DNA from: Tilletiopsis washingtonensis | Taxonomy: Eukaryota > Basidiomycota > Exobasidiomycetes > Entylomatales | Length of the DNA stretch: 64,000 bases | NCBI RefSeq assembly: GCF_003144115.1 | Contig: NW_020312005.1 | Coordinates: 244,562 to 308,561 of the forward strand | Direction of reading: 5' to 3' | Shown: one piece after another, positions 21,859-32,141 of the stretch | How the letters are laid out: every line of letters begins with the position of its first letter | Numbering within the stretch: position 1 is the stretch's first letter | Program-made: the position numbers and the translations under genes | The notes under the pieces: model-generated | What the model saw: only the letters and a program-made list of their open reading frames with translations | Told to the model about the DNA's origin: nothing | Database searches by the model: none

Positions 21859-23103
21859 TCATTGCCGCTCGAGTGCCGCCCGCCGCGGCTCGAGCTGCTC
21901 CCAGAAGCTGTCCTCTGCCCAACCCTCTACGAGGTGCGCCTCGGCGCCGCGCTCGAAGCGTGTCGGAGCGCCGTCGCCTGGCCGTGGAGAGGCTTCGCGC
22001 GCGGCACGCTGCCGCTCCTCCTCTGCCGCCTTGGCCTCGCTGCGGCTGAAGGGCGCAGGGTCTCGCCGCAGCACGTGGATGGCTGCGCCGTGCTGCTGCA
22101 GATAGGCACGCACGGCAAGGAAGGAGTGACCCACTTGCGCTGGCGAGTGGGCGTCGTCGGAGAGACAGAGGCGCCCGCCGCTCTCGAGGATGAGCTGTAG
22201 AACGTAAGCGTCAGAGTTGCAGCGCGCCAGAGAGCACTGGCACGCGCCGGCACGCGCACAACTCACCTCCAGCACCTCTGGCCCCGGATACGGCGTCGGC
22301 CAGCCCTTGCGCACCGCAGCGCCCGACACCTCAAACAGTGCGCCGTAGCTGGCGGCGAAGCGGACGTTGCGCCGCAGCCGTGCGTGCAGCTCGCCGAGGA
22401 TGCGCTGTTCTTCGGGCGTGTCGCTGCCGCTGGGCGCGAGCGGCAGCTCGGGGCTCCAGAGGCGGAAGATGTCAAAGTGCGCGATGACCTCGGGCTGCAC
22501 TGCACGCATGAGCGCCAGCTGCTGGTCGAGGTAGGTGCGCGCGAGGGCCCAGTGTGCCGCTCGCCGCTCGTCTGGCGGCAGCTCGGCCTCTGGGCGCGCT
22601 GCTGCCGCCGAGGCGCGCAGGGCCACCTCGAACGACGGCACGTCAAAGTCGATGGGCAGGTCGTGGGCGTGGTGCACGCCGCCGACGAGAAAGTCGACGC
22701 GGCCCTTGCCGACGGCGGCTGCGTGTCGCGGCGGCGCACTGCTGCTGCCGCTGCTGCTGCCCGGGCCCTCGAGCACGGCGACGAGGTCGGCGCGGCCGTC
22801 TGCGCCGCCGGGCGCGTCGATGAACTCGGTCTCGGCGCCGACGAGCGTGCCGAGCTGCGGCTGCGTGGCGGCGGCGGCGCGGCCGGCGGCGAGATAGGCC
22901 TCGAAGCGCTGCACGAGCTCGGCGGGGCCGAGGCCGGCGGCGCGCTCCTCGGGGTAGAGGTGCGCGGCGTGGCGGCGCGGCACATGCTCGCTGAGGTGGT
23001 AGGAGCGGAAGCCGAGCGCGGCGGCGTGCGCCAGCATCGACGCCGGCGAGCATGCGCCGGCGTGTGCGCAGAAGGCGCCCGAGTGCGAGTGGTGCGAGTG
23101 CAT
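21859..23103 (-). CDS. HIS2: Histidinol-phosphate phosphatase (PHP type)
   Basis: Enzyme of histidine biosynthesis that dephosphorylates histidinol phosphate to histidinol. Exons 23103-22267 and 22194-21859; 390 aa against 335 in baker's yeast, the difference being Ala/Ser-rich insertions. The protein starts MHSHHSHSG, the metal-binding start of the PHP domain, as in yeast His2; further metal ligands lie in the LSEHVPR, GAETEFID, GVHHAHD, AHFDIFR and LSDDAHSP segments. The start codon is fixed by the motif, although the frame is open far upstream. The intron (72 nt, 22266-22195) is a multiple of three without stop; it has GTGAGT, a CTGAC and a TACAG, and its product would interrupt the PHP fold, so I removed it. 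Confidence 0.93.
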   Translation of the reverse strand: MHSHHSHSGAFCAHAGACSPASMLAHAAALGFRSYHLSEHVPRRHAAHLYPEERAAGLGPAELVQRFEAYLAAGRAAAATQPQLGTLVGAETEFIDAPGGADGRADLVAVLEGPGSSSGSSSAPPRHAAAVGKGRVDFLVGGVHHAHDLPIDFDVPSFEVALRASAAAARPEAELPPDERRAAHWALARTYLDQQLALMRAVQPEVIAHFDIFRLWSPELPLAPSGSDTPEEQRILGELHARLRRNVRFAASYGALFEVSGAAVRKGWPTPYPGPEVLEVSCARAGACQCSLARCNSDAYVLQLILESGGRLCLSDDAHSPAQVGHSFLAVRAYLQQHGAAIHVLRRDPAPFSRSEAKAAEEERQRAAREASPRPGDGAPTRFERGAEAHLVEGWAEDSFWEQLEPRRAALERQ

Positions 23104-24588
23104 GCGGGCGAGCGTGGTGGAGCGGAGAGAAGCGCAGCGGCGGCCGCAGAGGGCCAGGACAACGTGGTGCTGCTGCTCGCTGCTCCACTGCGCTCCACGC
23201 TCAACTCCCGAGTGCCGCATCGCGGGCATGTCGCCATGCCCTGCCCCCCGCCGCATCGGCAGCTGCCTCGCACAGGGCCCACACGGCAGCGCCGCGCCCG
23301 GCAGGCACAACGCAAGACACACAGCGGAGGGATGGATGGCATTGGGAGAGAGGGAAGAGAGCGGGCAGGGTCGGAGGGTGAGGGCAGGAGCGGGTGTGAG
23401 GGTGAAGTGAGAGAGGGTGGAGGCGAGTGAGAGGCGGGAGGGAGATGCTGGCTTGGAGGGCTGGCCGTCTCCTGGGCAAAGGAATAGGCCGGTGGCGCTC
23501 CGGCGTGCGGCTGGCGAGCAGCGGAAAGCCGCAAGCTGCTCGCGAGCATCGAGAGCCTGCAGCGAACGCTCCAGCGTCGATTGCGCGAGAGCAATCGAGG
23601 CACCGGACGCAGCGATTTGGTCGAGAGGGTCAGTCTTCGCCGCATGCTGCAGCAGCAGCAAGTGTCGTGCGGAGGGGGTCGGCGTGAGAGGCGCGCATGC
23701 GCGAGGCGACGACAGCATCGGGCTTGCCGCAGTGAGCGAGGACGTTGACGGCCAGCGACGAGGCTGGTCGAAGAGCTGACGGCGGGTGACGGTGGATGGT
23801 ATGATGCGCGCGGGAGTGCAGCGACGAGATGAAGGCCGACTAGAGCATCAGCTTGGCCAGCGACGGGAGAAGAGGCAGGCCGTCAAAGCGCGCGCGGGCG
23901 TGCAGCGACGAGGTGATAGGATGCAGAGGACGTCGATGAGGGGTGTGATGTGCACGGTGCGGCGGATGCAGCGTGACTGCGACGTGGCTGCGGTCGAGTG
24001 CGAAGAAGTGACGGCAGCTTGGACACAAAGGTCACCGGAGCAGGCTGTTGCGTGCAGAGCGGACTGGACGAGAAGGTCGCGAGGGTGTTTGAGAATTTGG
24101 CACCCAGGCGGCGGCGAGAGAGACAGGATGAGCGAGGCGACGAAACGAGACTTGAAGCTGATGGACGAGCGATGAAGCGTGGCACGCGAGGATATGGCGG
24201 TGGAGCAGCGATGTCGTGGATCAGAAGCAGTGTGGACGCGTCGTAGAGAAGAGTGTGGGAGGGCCGAGGCAGGCTGCACGCTTGCAGCGAGCTTGCGTAG
24301 CAGCGAGCAGCGGACGGTGCGGAGCAGGCGGTGCCTGCTTGGTGACTTGAAGAGTGGACGAGACAGCACGGCGGGAGAAGTGGCGCAGCTCAGCCGCCAT
24401 GCTGTGAATCGGACGAGGCGCACGAGTCTTGGAAGGCCGATGGCGAAGGACAAGACGAGAATCTGACAAATCGAGAGGCAGAGCCGGAGAGCCGACGGGA
24501 CGAGACAGAGCGGAGCGAGGCGAGGCCGGAGGGAGCGAGACGGGAGAGCAAGAGGAGCATGGGCGGACGGCGGCGGCGAAGCGCACGG
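23104..24588. other. Upstream region of HIS2
   Basis: Intergenic between the HIS2 start and the 3' end of the next minus-strand gene. The minus strand is markedly pyrimidine-rich from about 24500 down to 23300, as seen ahead of many fungal genes. I see no supported gene. Confidence 0.5.
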
Positions 24589-25560
24589 CTAGCTCGAGGC
24601 CCTGGGCGGCGGCGCCAGCATGCGCGCCATGAGCTCCTCGATGGTCTGTGCCTTGCGCTCAGCCGACGGCAGCGGCGCCTGCGGGTGCGGCGCGCTGGCC
24701 TGCGCCTGCTCGGGCGCAGCGGCCACCGGGGCGGCCGCCTCGTCGCCGGCACGCTCGCGGCGCGCACGGCTGGGCGAGCCCGGCGTGCGGGCGCGCTGCG
24801 GCGCCTCATCGCCCGACGAGGCGGCGCCGAGCGCCGAGCGCGCCGCCGCGGAGCGGGCACCAAACGTCGGCTTCGGCAGCGACGCCGGGCTGGGCGAGTT
24901 GTGGAAGTTGGGCCCGGCATAGGCGAGTGCGGCGGCGGCGGCGCCCGCGGCGGGCGCCGGCGTCTTGGTCGGCGTGCGCGGCGCGCCGCCCATCGAGGGC
25001 ACGGCGATGGGGCGCGCGGGCGACGACGAGGCGTCGCCAAACGTGGCCACGTCGCGCGCGCACGCCGGATAGTCGAACTTGGGCGCCGACGACGCGGGCG
25101 CGCTGGCGGAGAGGAGTGCCTGCTGCCACGTCTGCGACGAGTCGCGCGCTGCTGGGGAGCGTCAGTGGCGGACGGCGTGGCAGGACAGGCTGCCGCACCC
25201 ACCTGTGCTGGCGGGCTGCCGGGGCGCCTTGCTGCCCTTTGCCGGCGCGCCCTTTGCGGCAGCGTGCTTGGCGGGCACGGCCTTTGCGGCGGCGGCGTCG
25301 CCCTTGGCCTTGCCCTTGGCGCTGCGTGCGGCGGGCTGTGGCTGCGGCGACGGCGGCGGCGGCGTGGCGGCGAGCAGCTGCTGCTGCCACGTGAGCGCCG
25401 GCGCCGAGGGAGCGGCGGGCTGTGGTGCGGCGGCGGGCTGCGCGGCGGCGGCGGCGGGCGTGCGCTTGGCGGCGGGGCGGGCGCGCGGCTTGCGCGGCGT
25501 CGAGGAGCTGGCGTGCGGCGCGGGCGAGAGTGCGGGTGCGTTGGACATGGCGAGCAGCAT
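24589..25560 (-). CDS. Edc1/PNRC-like mRNA decapping activator
   Basis: Disordered Ala/Pro-rich protein with a decapping-activator motif. Exons 25560-25203 and 25151-24589; 306 aa. Near residues 197-216 it has YAGPNF, a HNSP turn and then LPKPTF. That is the Dcp1/Dcp2-binding motif of yeast Edc1/Edc2 and metazoan PNRC proteins: an aromatic YAG half followed by a LPxP half. Two W-x3-L elements (TWQQQLLAA and TWQQALLSA) occur about 70-80 residues apart and may be short helices. The C-terminus (TIEELMARML) looks amphipathic. Everything else is low complexity with basic stretches. The role inferred is binding Dcp1 through the LPxP half and stimulating Dcp2 through the YAG half. The acceptor is a CAGCAG pair, so splicing can give one alanine more or less. 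The in-frame ATG at 25548 is an alternative start. Confidence 0.8.
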
Positions 25561-26559
25561 GGTGAGTGTGTGGGATGCGGTGTGTGATGGTGGTGGTGGT
25601 GGTGGTGGGTGAGGCGGCGGCTGCGCTGCGATGTGCCCGGCCGCACAACGCACGGCGGCGCAGCGGCCGCAGCGCCCGCCAGAGACCGCCTCAGGCACGC
25701 CGCCCGCAGCCGGCGAGGCATGCGCCCCGCGGCGCAGCAGGCACGCAGCGGCGGGCGCGGCGCGGTGGCAACGCGCCCAACCTCCAGGTGCAGCCTCAGC
25801 CCGCGCCGGCACCGCCGCCGTCATGCAGCGCCAGCAGCGCTCGCCGCCGCCGCCAGATGTAGCTCCACCCACAGGGGCCAGCACAGCACAGCCCAGCAGA
25901 CGGCGCTGCGGACGCTGCATCCTCGCACCCGGCCCTCTCGCAACGCCGCCGGCGCGCTTGGACAGGCGTGCTGCACCGCACACGGCCCTCGGCCCTCGCA
26001 GCCGGCGCCAGTGCGACGACGCTGCATGCTGCGCCGCTCTCTCAGCCGGCGTCGGCGCCCGGCGGCGCGCGGCCATCAGCGGCAGCGGCGGCGGCGAGCG
26101 GGCCATGCATCTCCACGCCCAGGTGTGGCGGCCCGCCGTCCTCATCGCTCTCAGCCTCCTGCACCGGCACAGCGCAGTCACTAGCCGAGCCTCTCAGACG
26201 CCTCACGACACTTTGCAGCAGAAGAGACTGCCGTGCACAGACACAGTGGCACCGAGATGGCATTCGGCGGCCGTGCACGAGATGCCTGCCGAGCGGCGGC
26301 AAGCGACGGCGCACGGCGCAGAGCCCGGGAGGCGGGACGTGGCGGGACGTGGCGGGCGTGGACGGGACGGGGTGACCAGGGGAATACAGGGCTGAAAGGG
26401 CGGACATGCCGGAGGGTTGTCGTAGAGCGAGCAGGGTGCAGGGATGCGCGGCCGAGGAGCAGACGAGGCGGGCTGAGGCGCTCGCCGCTGCGGCGTGGAC
26501 GGTCGAGGCGCAGACGAGGCGCCGCAGACGGCCGAGGCGCTCGCCGTCGCGGCACGCAG
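25561..26559. other. Intergenic spacer
   Basis: Lies between two minus-strand genes. No gene supported; the minus strand next to 25560 is the probable leader, with ACCC-rich sequence. Confidence 0.5.
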
Positions 26560-27609
26560 CTACGTCGCCATCGCCAGCTCCGGCTCGAGATCGGCCGCCG
26601 TCGCTGCGGCGGCGGCCGCCGCAAAGTCGTCGGTGCTCTCGTCGCCCCACAGCGGCAGCGGCGCACGCCCGGCGTCGCCGCTGCTGCTGCCGCCGCCGCG
26701 GCCGGGCGCCGTCTGGCTGACGGGCGTGAAGCCGAGGGCGCCAAAGCCGCTGCCCGCCCGCTTGGCGCGCGGGCCGCCGGCACGCCCAAACGACGCCACG
26801 GGGCTGGCACGCCCGCTCTCCGTGCCGCTTTCCTCGGCGTCGGTGTCGAAGTAGCCCAGCGCGCCCTCCACGCCGACGCCCGACGCGCGCGCCAGCGATG
26901 CCCGTGCCGCGCCGGGGCTGTCGAGCGGGCTGCGGGCGCCGCTGCCGTCGGGCGTCGAGGCGCCGCTGGCGAGCGCCGCCGCACGCACCGCCGACACGCG
27001 CGCAAATTGGCCGCCGGTGCGCAGCCACTCCTCCTCGGCGTCGGCAGAGGCGGCCGAGGCAGAGCGTGCGCGGTGCCGCAGCAGCGTGTCGGCGTCGTAG
27101 GCGCCCGGCGTCAGCACCGGCGCGCGCCCGCTCGTCGGCGATGCGCCGGGTGCCGGGGCCGTGTTGTTGGTGCCGGGCATGGGCACCTTCATCGGCGCCT
27201 CGTCGCTGCGCCGCACGCGCACGCGGCGGCGGCGCAGGCCTGCACATCGACGTGGTCAGCAGCCGGCCAGGGTCACGCACCGGCAGCGCCCTGCACATGC
27301 CGCACCGCGCCACTCACCGAGCGTGCGGAAGACGGCGTACCAGGCAAAGTCGAGCATGCCGACGAGCAGGATGGGCGCGACGATGAGCAGCGCGACGGCG
27401 CGGCACAGTGCCGGCACCGGCGCCAGCAGCGGCGGCAGTGCCGGGCGGAGCAGGCGAGCGAGCAGGCCGGCGTCGCTGCTGTGCACACTGGCGGCGGCGG
27501 CGCCGTCGTCGTGCGGCGAGGCGGCGAGCGATGCGGCCCAGGCGCGCATGCCGAGCGTCGCCTCGGCCGAGGCGTCGTGCGCAGCGGCGAGCAGCGCCGA
27601 CACGGACAT
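26560..27609 (-). CDS. Small membrane protein with one strong hydrophobic segment
   Basis: Unrecognised. Exons 27609-27318 and 27239-26560; 323 aa. Residues about 65-96 are strongly hydrophobic (LIVAPILLVGMLDFAWYAVF) and form one long or two short membrane segments. The remaining 220 residues are Ala/Ser/Gly-rich with DE-rich patches, a TP and several SP sites, and a C-terminus ending in an alanine run and LEPELAMAT. The arginine-rich stretch just after the splice (LRRRRVRVRR) marks the cytosolic side. No signal peptide and no domain that I know. A 78-nt intron separates the membrane part from the tail. Confidence 0.65.
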
Positions 27610-28448
27610 GGCGGCGCGGATGCAGAGGCGGGGCCGGAGCGACGCAGCGGAGCGCGTGCGACGAGGGCGGTATGTGACCGGAGGTGCAGGGCGAAGCGGG
27701 CAGGGTGTGGCGTGGAGCAGAGAGAAGGCAGCAGCTGGCCGCCGGCGCCGACGTCGAGGCGAACGTTCAACGCCGCACGGGCCTCGTGCGCGCCGCTGCA
27801 GATCGCCCCCGCGCCGCTCCCACGCTCAGGCGCCCGATCAGGCGCGCGTGCTGCTTGTTGCTGTGCGGCGCGTGTCGGCCAGCGGCGCTGCTCTCGCTGC
27901 GCGCTGTGGCGGACTGCAGCTGCGGCCTGCCCGACTGGCAAAGCTCGCCTCTGCCGCGATTCTTATTGTGTGGCATTCAGATTCAGCACTGCCACTGCGG
28001 CGAGGCGGCGCCTGCTGCGGCACGGCCCACGGCACGCGGCACAGCGAGCGGCTTGCTGCGCGGTGGCGCCGCTTCAAGTTGCTGCGCCCAGCGCCGCACC
28101 TGCCCCATCGGGCCGCCGTCTGCCCCTCGCCGCGCGCTGCACCTGCCTCTCTCGGTGCTGGGCGTCGCCTCTTCTCGGCGTCTTCGAGCAGCAGCATGAG
28201 CACAGCAGTGCAGACGGACGGCCCGGCAGCTGCAGCTGTGCGCTGCGACGGCGCGCCGATGCCGAGGGAGACGGAGAGGCCTGGGCGGGCATCTCGCTCC
28301 CACCGATGCTCGGCTCGCACGCCGCCACCGCACTCGCCTCCCATCTCCCATCCCCGCCTCTGCGTCTCGCTCCTCCCACGCCGCGCCCTGCGCTGCTTGC
28401 CCGTGTCGCCACTCGCTCCCGCCGCCGCCGCCGCCGCCTCGCTGTGCG
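27610..28448. other. Divergent intergenic region
   Basis: Shared promoter region between the one-span protein (minus) and the multi-exon membrane protein (plus). No gene is supported. Confidence 0.5.
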
Positions 28449-30990
28449 ATGCCCGGCCTGCCGCACGCCGCGCTGCTGGCAGCGCGCCAGGCCGCTGCGC
28501 CTGCCCCTTCGTCCTCCTTCTCGCATCCTTCTCCCGCCGTCGTGCTGCCCGCGACGCTGCCGTCTGCCGCAGCGCGCGCCCAGGTGCGGCTCACTGCCGT
28601 GCTGCGCCTCGCACCGCACTGACGGCCGCACCCCCAGCTTGCGCCCTGGCTGCTCGCTGCGGCACTCGGCGTCTTCAGTGAGCACGCCCGGTGCGCACAG
28701 CTGGCTCTTCGCTGACACTCGCACCCAGCGCTTGGCATCTGCAGCAGCCTCGCCGTGCGCTTCGTCGGCGAGCCGCGCTCGCGCCTCGAGCGCACCAGCA
28801 TCGTGCTGCTGCTGCTCCTCGCGCTTGCGCAGGTCGTGCTCGAGCTCGAGGCGGCCTACATGCTCCTCTTCCGCCCAGCCACCGGCGGCGACGCGCTGCT
28901 CGGGGCCGCGCATCTCGAGCACTGCTTCGCCCTCGTGCTCGCCGCGGCGCTGCTCGGCGGCTCGCAGATCTGGCTGCTGCGCTTCGCCCAAGCGCGCCTC
29001 GCCGCCTCGGCGCCCGGCCGCTGGCTCTCGGCGCGCGCCTGCTTCGGAGTGCTCGGCGTGCTGGCGGCCATCGGCATCTGTCTCGGCCTCGGCCTGTTCA
29101 AGGACCTCATGGTGAGCGGCGACGCAGAGCTCAGCTGCCACTGAGGCGCTCAGAATGCTCGCCCCAACAGAGCATGCGCCGTATGGACGAACTGCCGTCA
29201 AACGCAGGCCCGACGTTCACCTGGAGCTTCCTCTCAAGCGCGAGTGGGCCCGGCAGTCGAGGCATGGGGCCGAGCTGACACGTCTCTGCAGCTCGTGTCG
29301 CTCTGCGTCGGCGTGCTTCTGTCTCTCGGCATCTGCGTTGCCGACTCGCATGTGAGTGGCAAGCGAGGCATCAAGGGTGCGGGCGGCTGACGCTGTGCGA
29401 GACAGACATGCTCGAAGCGGGTGTCGCTGGTGGAGCAGTCTCTCATGGCCTCTGGTGTCCTTCCAGCAGCGTGAGCGGCCCGCTCGGCAGGGTGGCGGGG
29501 TGGACTGACCGCTGAGCGACATTCTCACCACAGGCTTAGCATCTGCGCGACCTCACTTGCATGCCTAGGGTGCGGCGCATCTGACTGCTCTCGTCTGTGG
29601 CTGACCTCGTTCGCTCGCAGGCAGTTCGGCTACGCCTCGCTCTGTGTCCGTGATCACGCCTCTCACCCGCTCCTTGTTGCTCACCCCTGCCTCAGATGCA
29701 GCTCGCTTCCAAGGCGTCACTCATGTGTGTGCTCTCGTCGGCGCGCTCTCTCGCAGGCGGTGCCCAGTGCCGCGAGTGCTGCGCGCTCGGACGACTTCGC
29801 GTGACCAGCACGGCAAGCAGCTTCGGCAACCGAGGGAGCCTATCGCAGCTGGGCTCGCTGAACGACCCTTTTGTGGTGCGTGCTGCGCGGTCCAGGCGTC
29901 GCCTTCGCATGGCCTGACGGGCCCTTCAGAAGCCTCCGGTCTCGCTCAGCCGGCCCGGCTCGCAGAATTTCGAGCCGCTCACTCTGCGTCTCGGCCGTCA
30001 GCGGCAGACACGCGCTGCCGCGCCGGGCGCCGCCAGTGTGACTTCGTGGGGCTCGGCTCCGTGGCGCGACGATCGGAGGCAGCCGCCGCTGGCGCCGGCT
30101 GCTTATGGCCATCCCTACATTGCGAGTCGCTTGGCACGAGGATGCAGAGCACAGGCTGACGGACTGCCAGACGGGCACAGTACAAGATCTCTGCTCGCAG
30201 CATGCGCTCGACACTGCACAGCCAGAGCTCGGCATGTCAGGCCTCTCGCCGCAGTCGCACATGCGCCGACGCAGCGCCGCAAGCGGACGGTCGACGTTTC
30301 AGTACGAGCTCGACGCAGAGTCCGACGCGTCTGTGAGTGCGACGCCTCATGAGGCGCGTGTCCTGTGCTGAGGCATGGCGCTCGCAGGTCTACGGGCGCA
30401 GCCACTCGATCTCGTCGATGGCCTCGTTCAGCGATCGCGAGTGGGCACGCCGCGCCGCACTGACGGCCGGGCAGGTGTACAAGCAGGCCTCAAGCTCGTC
30501 GCACGAGACGCTCGAGGCGGAGTCTGCTACAGCACCGGCTGCGCTCGAGCCGCAGGAGGTGATCGCCTCCTCGCCGCTACACTGCCGCACCGAGACGGGC
30601 AACTCTGCCCGCTCGTCGAGCTCGTCGTCGACTTCCGAGCCGGCCTCGCCGCGCACGCCCGACGAGGCTGTGCCGTCGGAGACTGACATGTCCTGGTGCG
30701 CCAGCGAGGACTGTGGCTCGGGCGCTGCTGCGCGGGCCCGCGCCGAAGCGCCACGCCTGTGCGAGCCAAGCGCACGTCCGGCCTTCGCCACACGGCCGTC
30801 GGGTGCTCGCAGCGGCAGCGAAGGCAGCCGCACTGCAGCCGTGCTGGAGCCAGTCGATGCGAGCGCCATACTCGCCGCCTACACGCTGCGTGCACCACGG
30901 CGAGCGGCGCGCGGCGTGGCAGCACGGCCGCCGCTGCGCATCGTCATCCCGGGCGTGTCGAGCGCGCACGGCTCGTCGCCGCGCCGCTAG
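28449..30990 (+). CDS. Multi-span membrane protein with long tail, many exons (basidiomycete DUF6534-like)
   Basis: Seven-span type membrane protein. Well supported exons: 28449-28583, 28638-28677, 28729-29111, 29292-29351, 29406-29470, 29534-29569, 29621-29645, 29696-29875; the last is 30388-30990. Joins restore hydrophobic segments in phase, for example LAPWLLAAALGVFTLGICSSL across the second intron and SGVLPAALSICATSLACL across the fifth. The segment QLASKASLMCVLSSARSL recalls the last helix of basidiomycete DUF6534 proteins (SK-x-YSNS-x-L-x-TLN-x-R). Tail exons between 29876 and 30387 are uncertain: either one exon 30201-30332 (552 aa total), or 29930-30125 plus 30241-30332 (604 aa). I favour the second because it leaves a normal 54-nt intron, but its next donor is weak. 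The tail is Ser/Ala/Glu-rich. Function unknown. Confidence 0.62.
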
Positions 30991-32141
30991 CGCTGCTGCG
31001 GCACAGCGCTGCCCATCCCTAGGCCCCGCGGGCTCCAGCTGGCTCTGCGAGCCCGTCCGTGCGACCCTCCTCTGTCTTCTGTGCGCGCCCGCTCGAATGC
31101 ATGCGCTCACGAGTGCTGCGCGTGGCGGCCGAGGGTGCGTTGTGTGAGCATGTCGTGTGCGGCGGCGCTGGCGTGGGAAAGCCGAGCCCGAGAGCGAGGA
31201 CAATGTTTCGGCACTCGGGACTGGGCGCCTCCACCTCGACTTGCTCACTCGAGACTCTTGCCCACCAGCGTCAGCTTCCACTCTGAGACTAGACCTGGAC
31301 ATTCAGGTGGCTCAGTGCCGCTGCCTCCGCCGAGCGCTACCTGCGCTTCAAGCTGCGTATCAAAGGGGGCGCGCCAAGTGCTCGCCAAGGGCGATGCTGA
31401 GGGCGGCGTGCGCTGGACCGCGCGCGCGCTGCTGAGAAGCCGCTGTGCTGACGCCGCAGCTGGCTCTGCTCTGCCGTGCGTCGCCGCGCGCACCCACGCC
31501 TCTGGACAGCGGCAGCAAGTGGGCCGCCTCTTCCTCTCCCAAGCGTCCCTCCCTTGGCCGCACCGAGGCCCAAGAATATCGGCGCTCTGCCGAGGAGATG
31601 ACGCTGACGCCTCGGGCCCCTGCCAAGCGGCTCCTCTCCTTGTTCCCACGCCCCGCAACAACACTTTCGGGCGCTCCCTCCGATGCGCCGACGCACGCCG
31701 AGGCGCCCTTCGGCGCGCGCGCATGCGCGCTTCGGCGAGCGGCCGATGCGCCCCCTGGTACGCTGCTCCTGCGCCCAAGCGAGCGACGCGCCGGTCCGGA
31801 TAGCGCCGAGCCGCGGCAGCGCGGCACGGGATGCAGCTTGCTCCGCCATCCCCGCACCGCGGCGCGGCAGCAGCGTTGTGCGGCGTCATTTCGCTCATGA
31901 GCCCCGATGCAGGGCTCTCTGAGGGGGAGAAGGCATGACTCTTGCGTCGCCTTCCGACCACCACAGACGCAAGCGCCAAGTAGAGACGCGAGAGGAGAGA
32001 GCAAGCCTCCCGCGCACGAGCAAAGCGACCGCTCTCCCGAGGCACGATCTTTCCTCCTTCGGAGCGGCGACTTTGGCCGCGAGTCACACACCAGCGCTGC
32101 CCGCCGCGTATAAGGGCACGCCCTCACCGGCGTCCGGAGCC
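30991..32141. other. Intergenic, upstream of the MFS gene
   Basis: No gene supported. A TATAA stands at 32109-32113. The open frame from 31935 joins the MFS start in frame but lacks domain character. Confidence 0.5.
32109..32113 (+). promoter_or_regulatory. TATA-like box
   Basis: TATAA in a GC-rich setting 28 bp ahead of the ATG at 32142. If it is a true TATA box, transcription would begin at or just past 32142, which would favour a short leader or a later start. I therefore rate it as possible only. Confidence 0.35.

Noticed and set aside
31081-31803. 240-codon plus-strand frame upstream of the MFS gene
   Set aside because: No motif, and an overlapping frame on the other strand is even longer; typical of GC-rich intergenic DNA.
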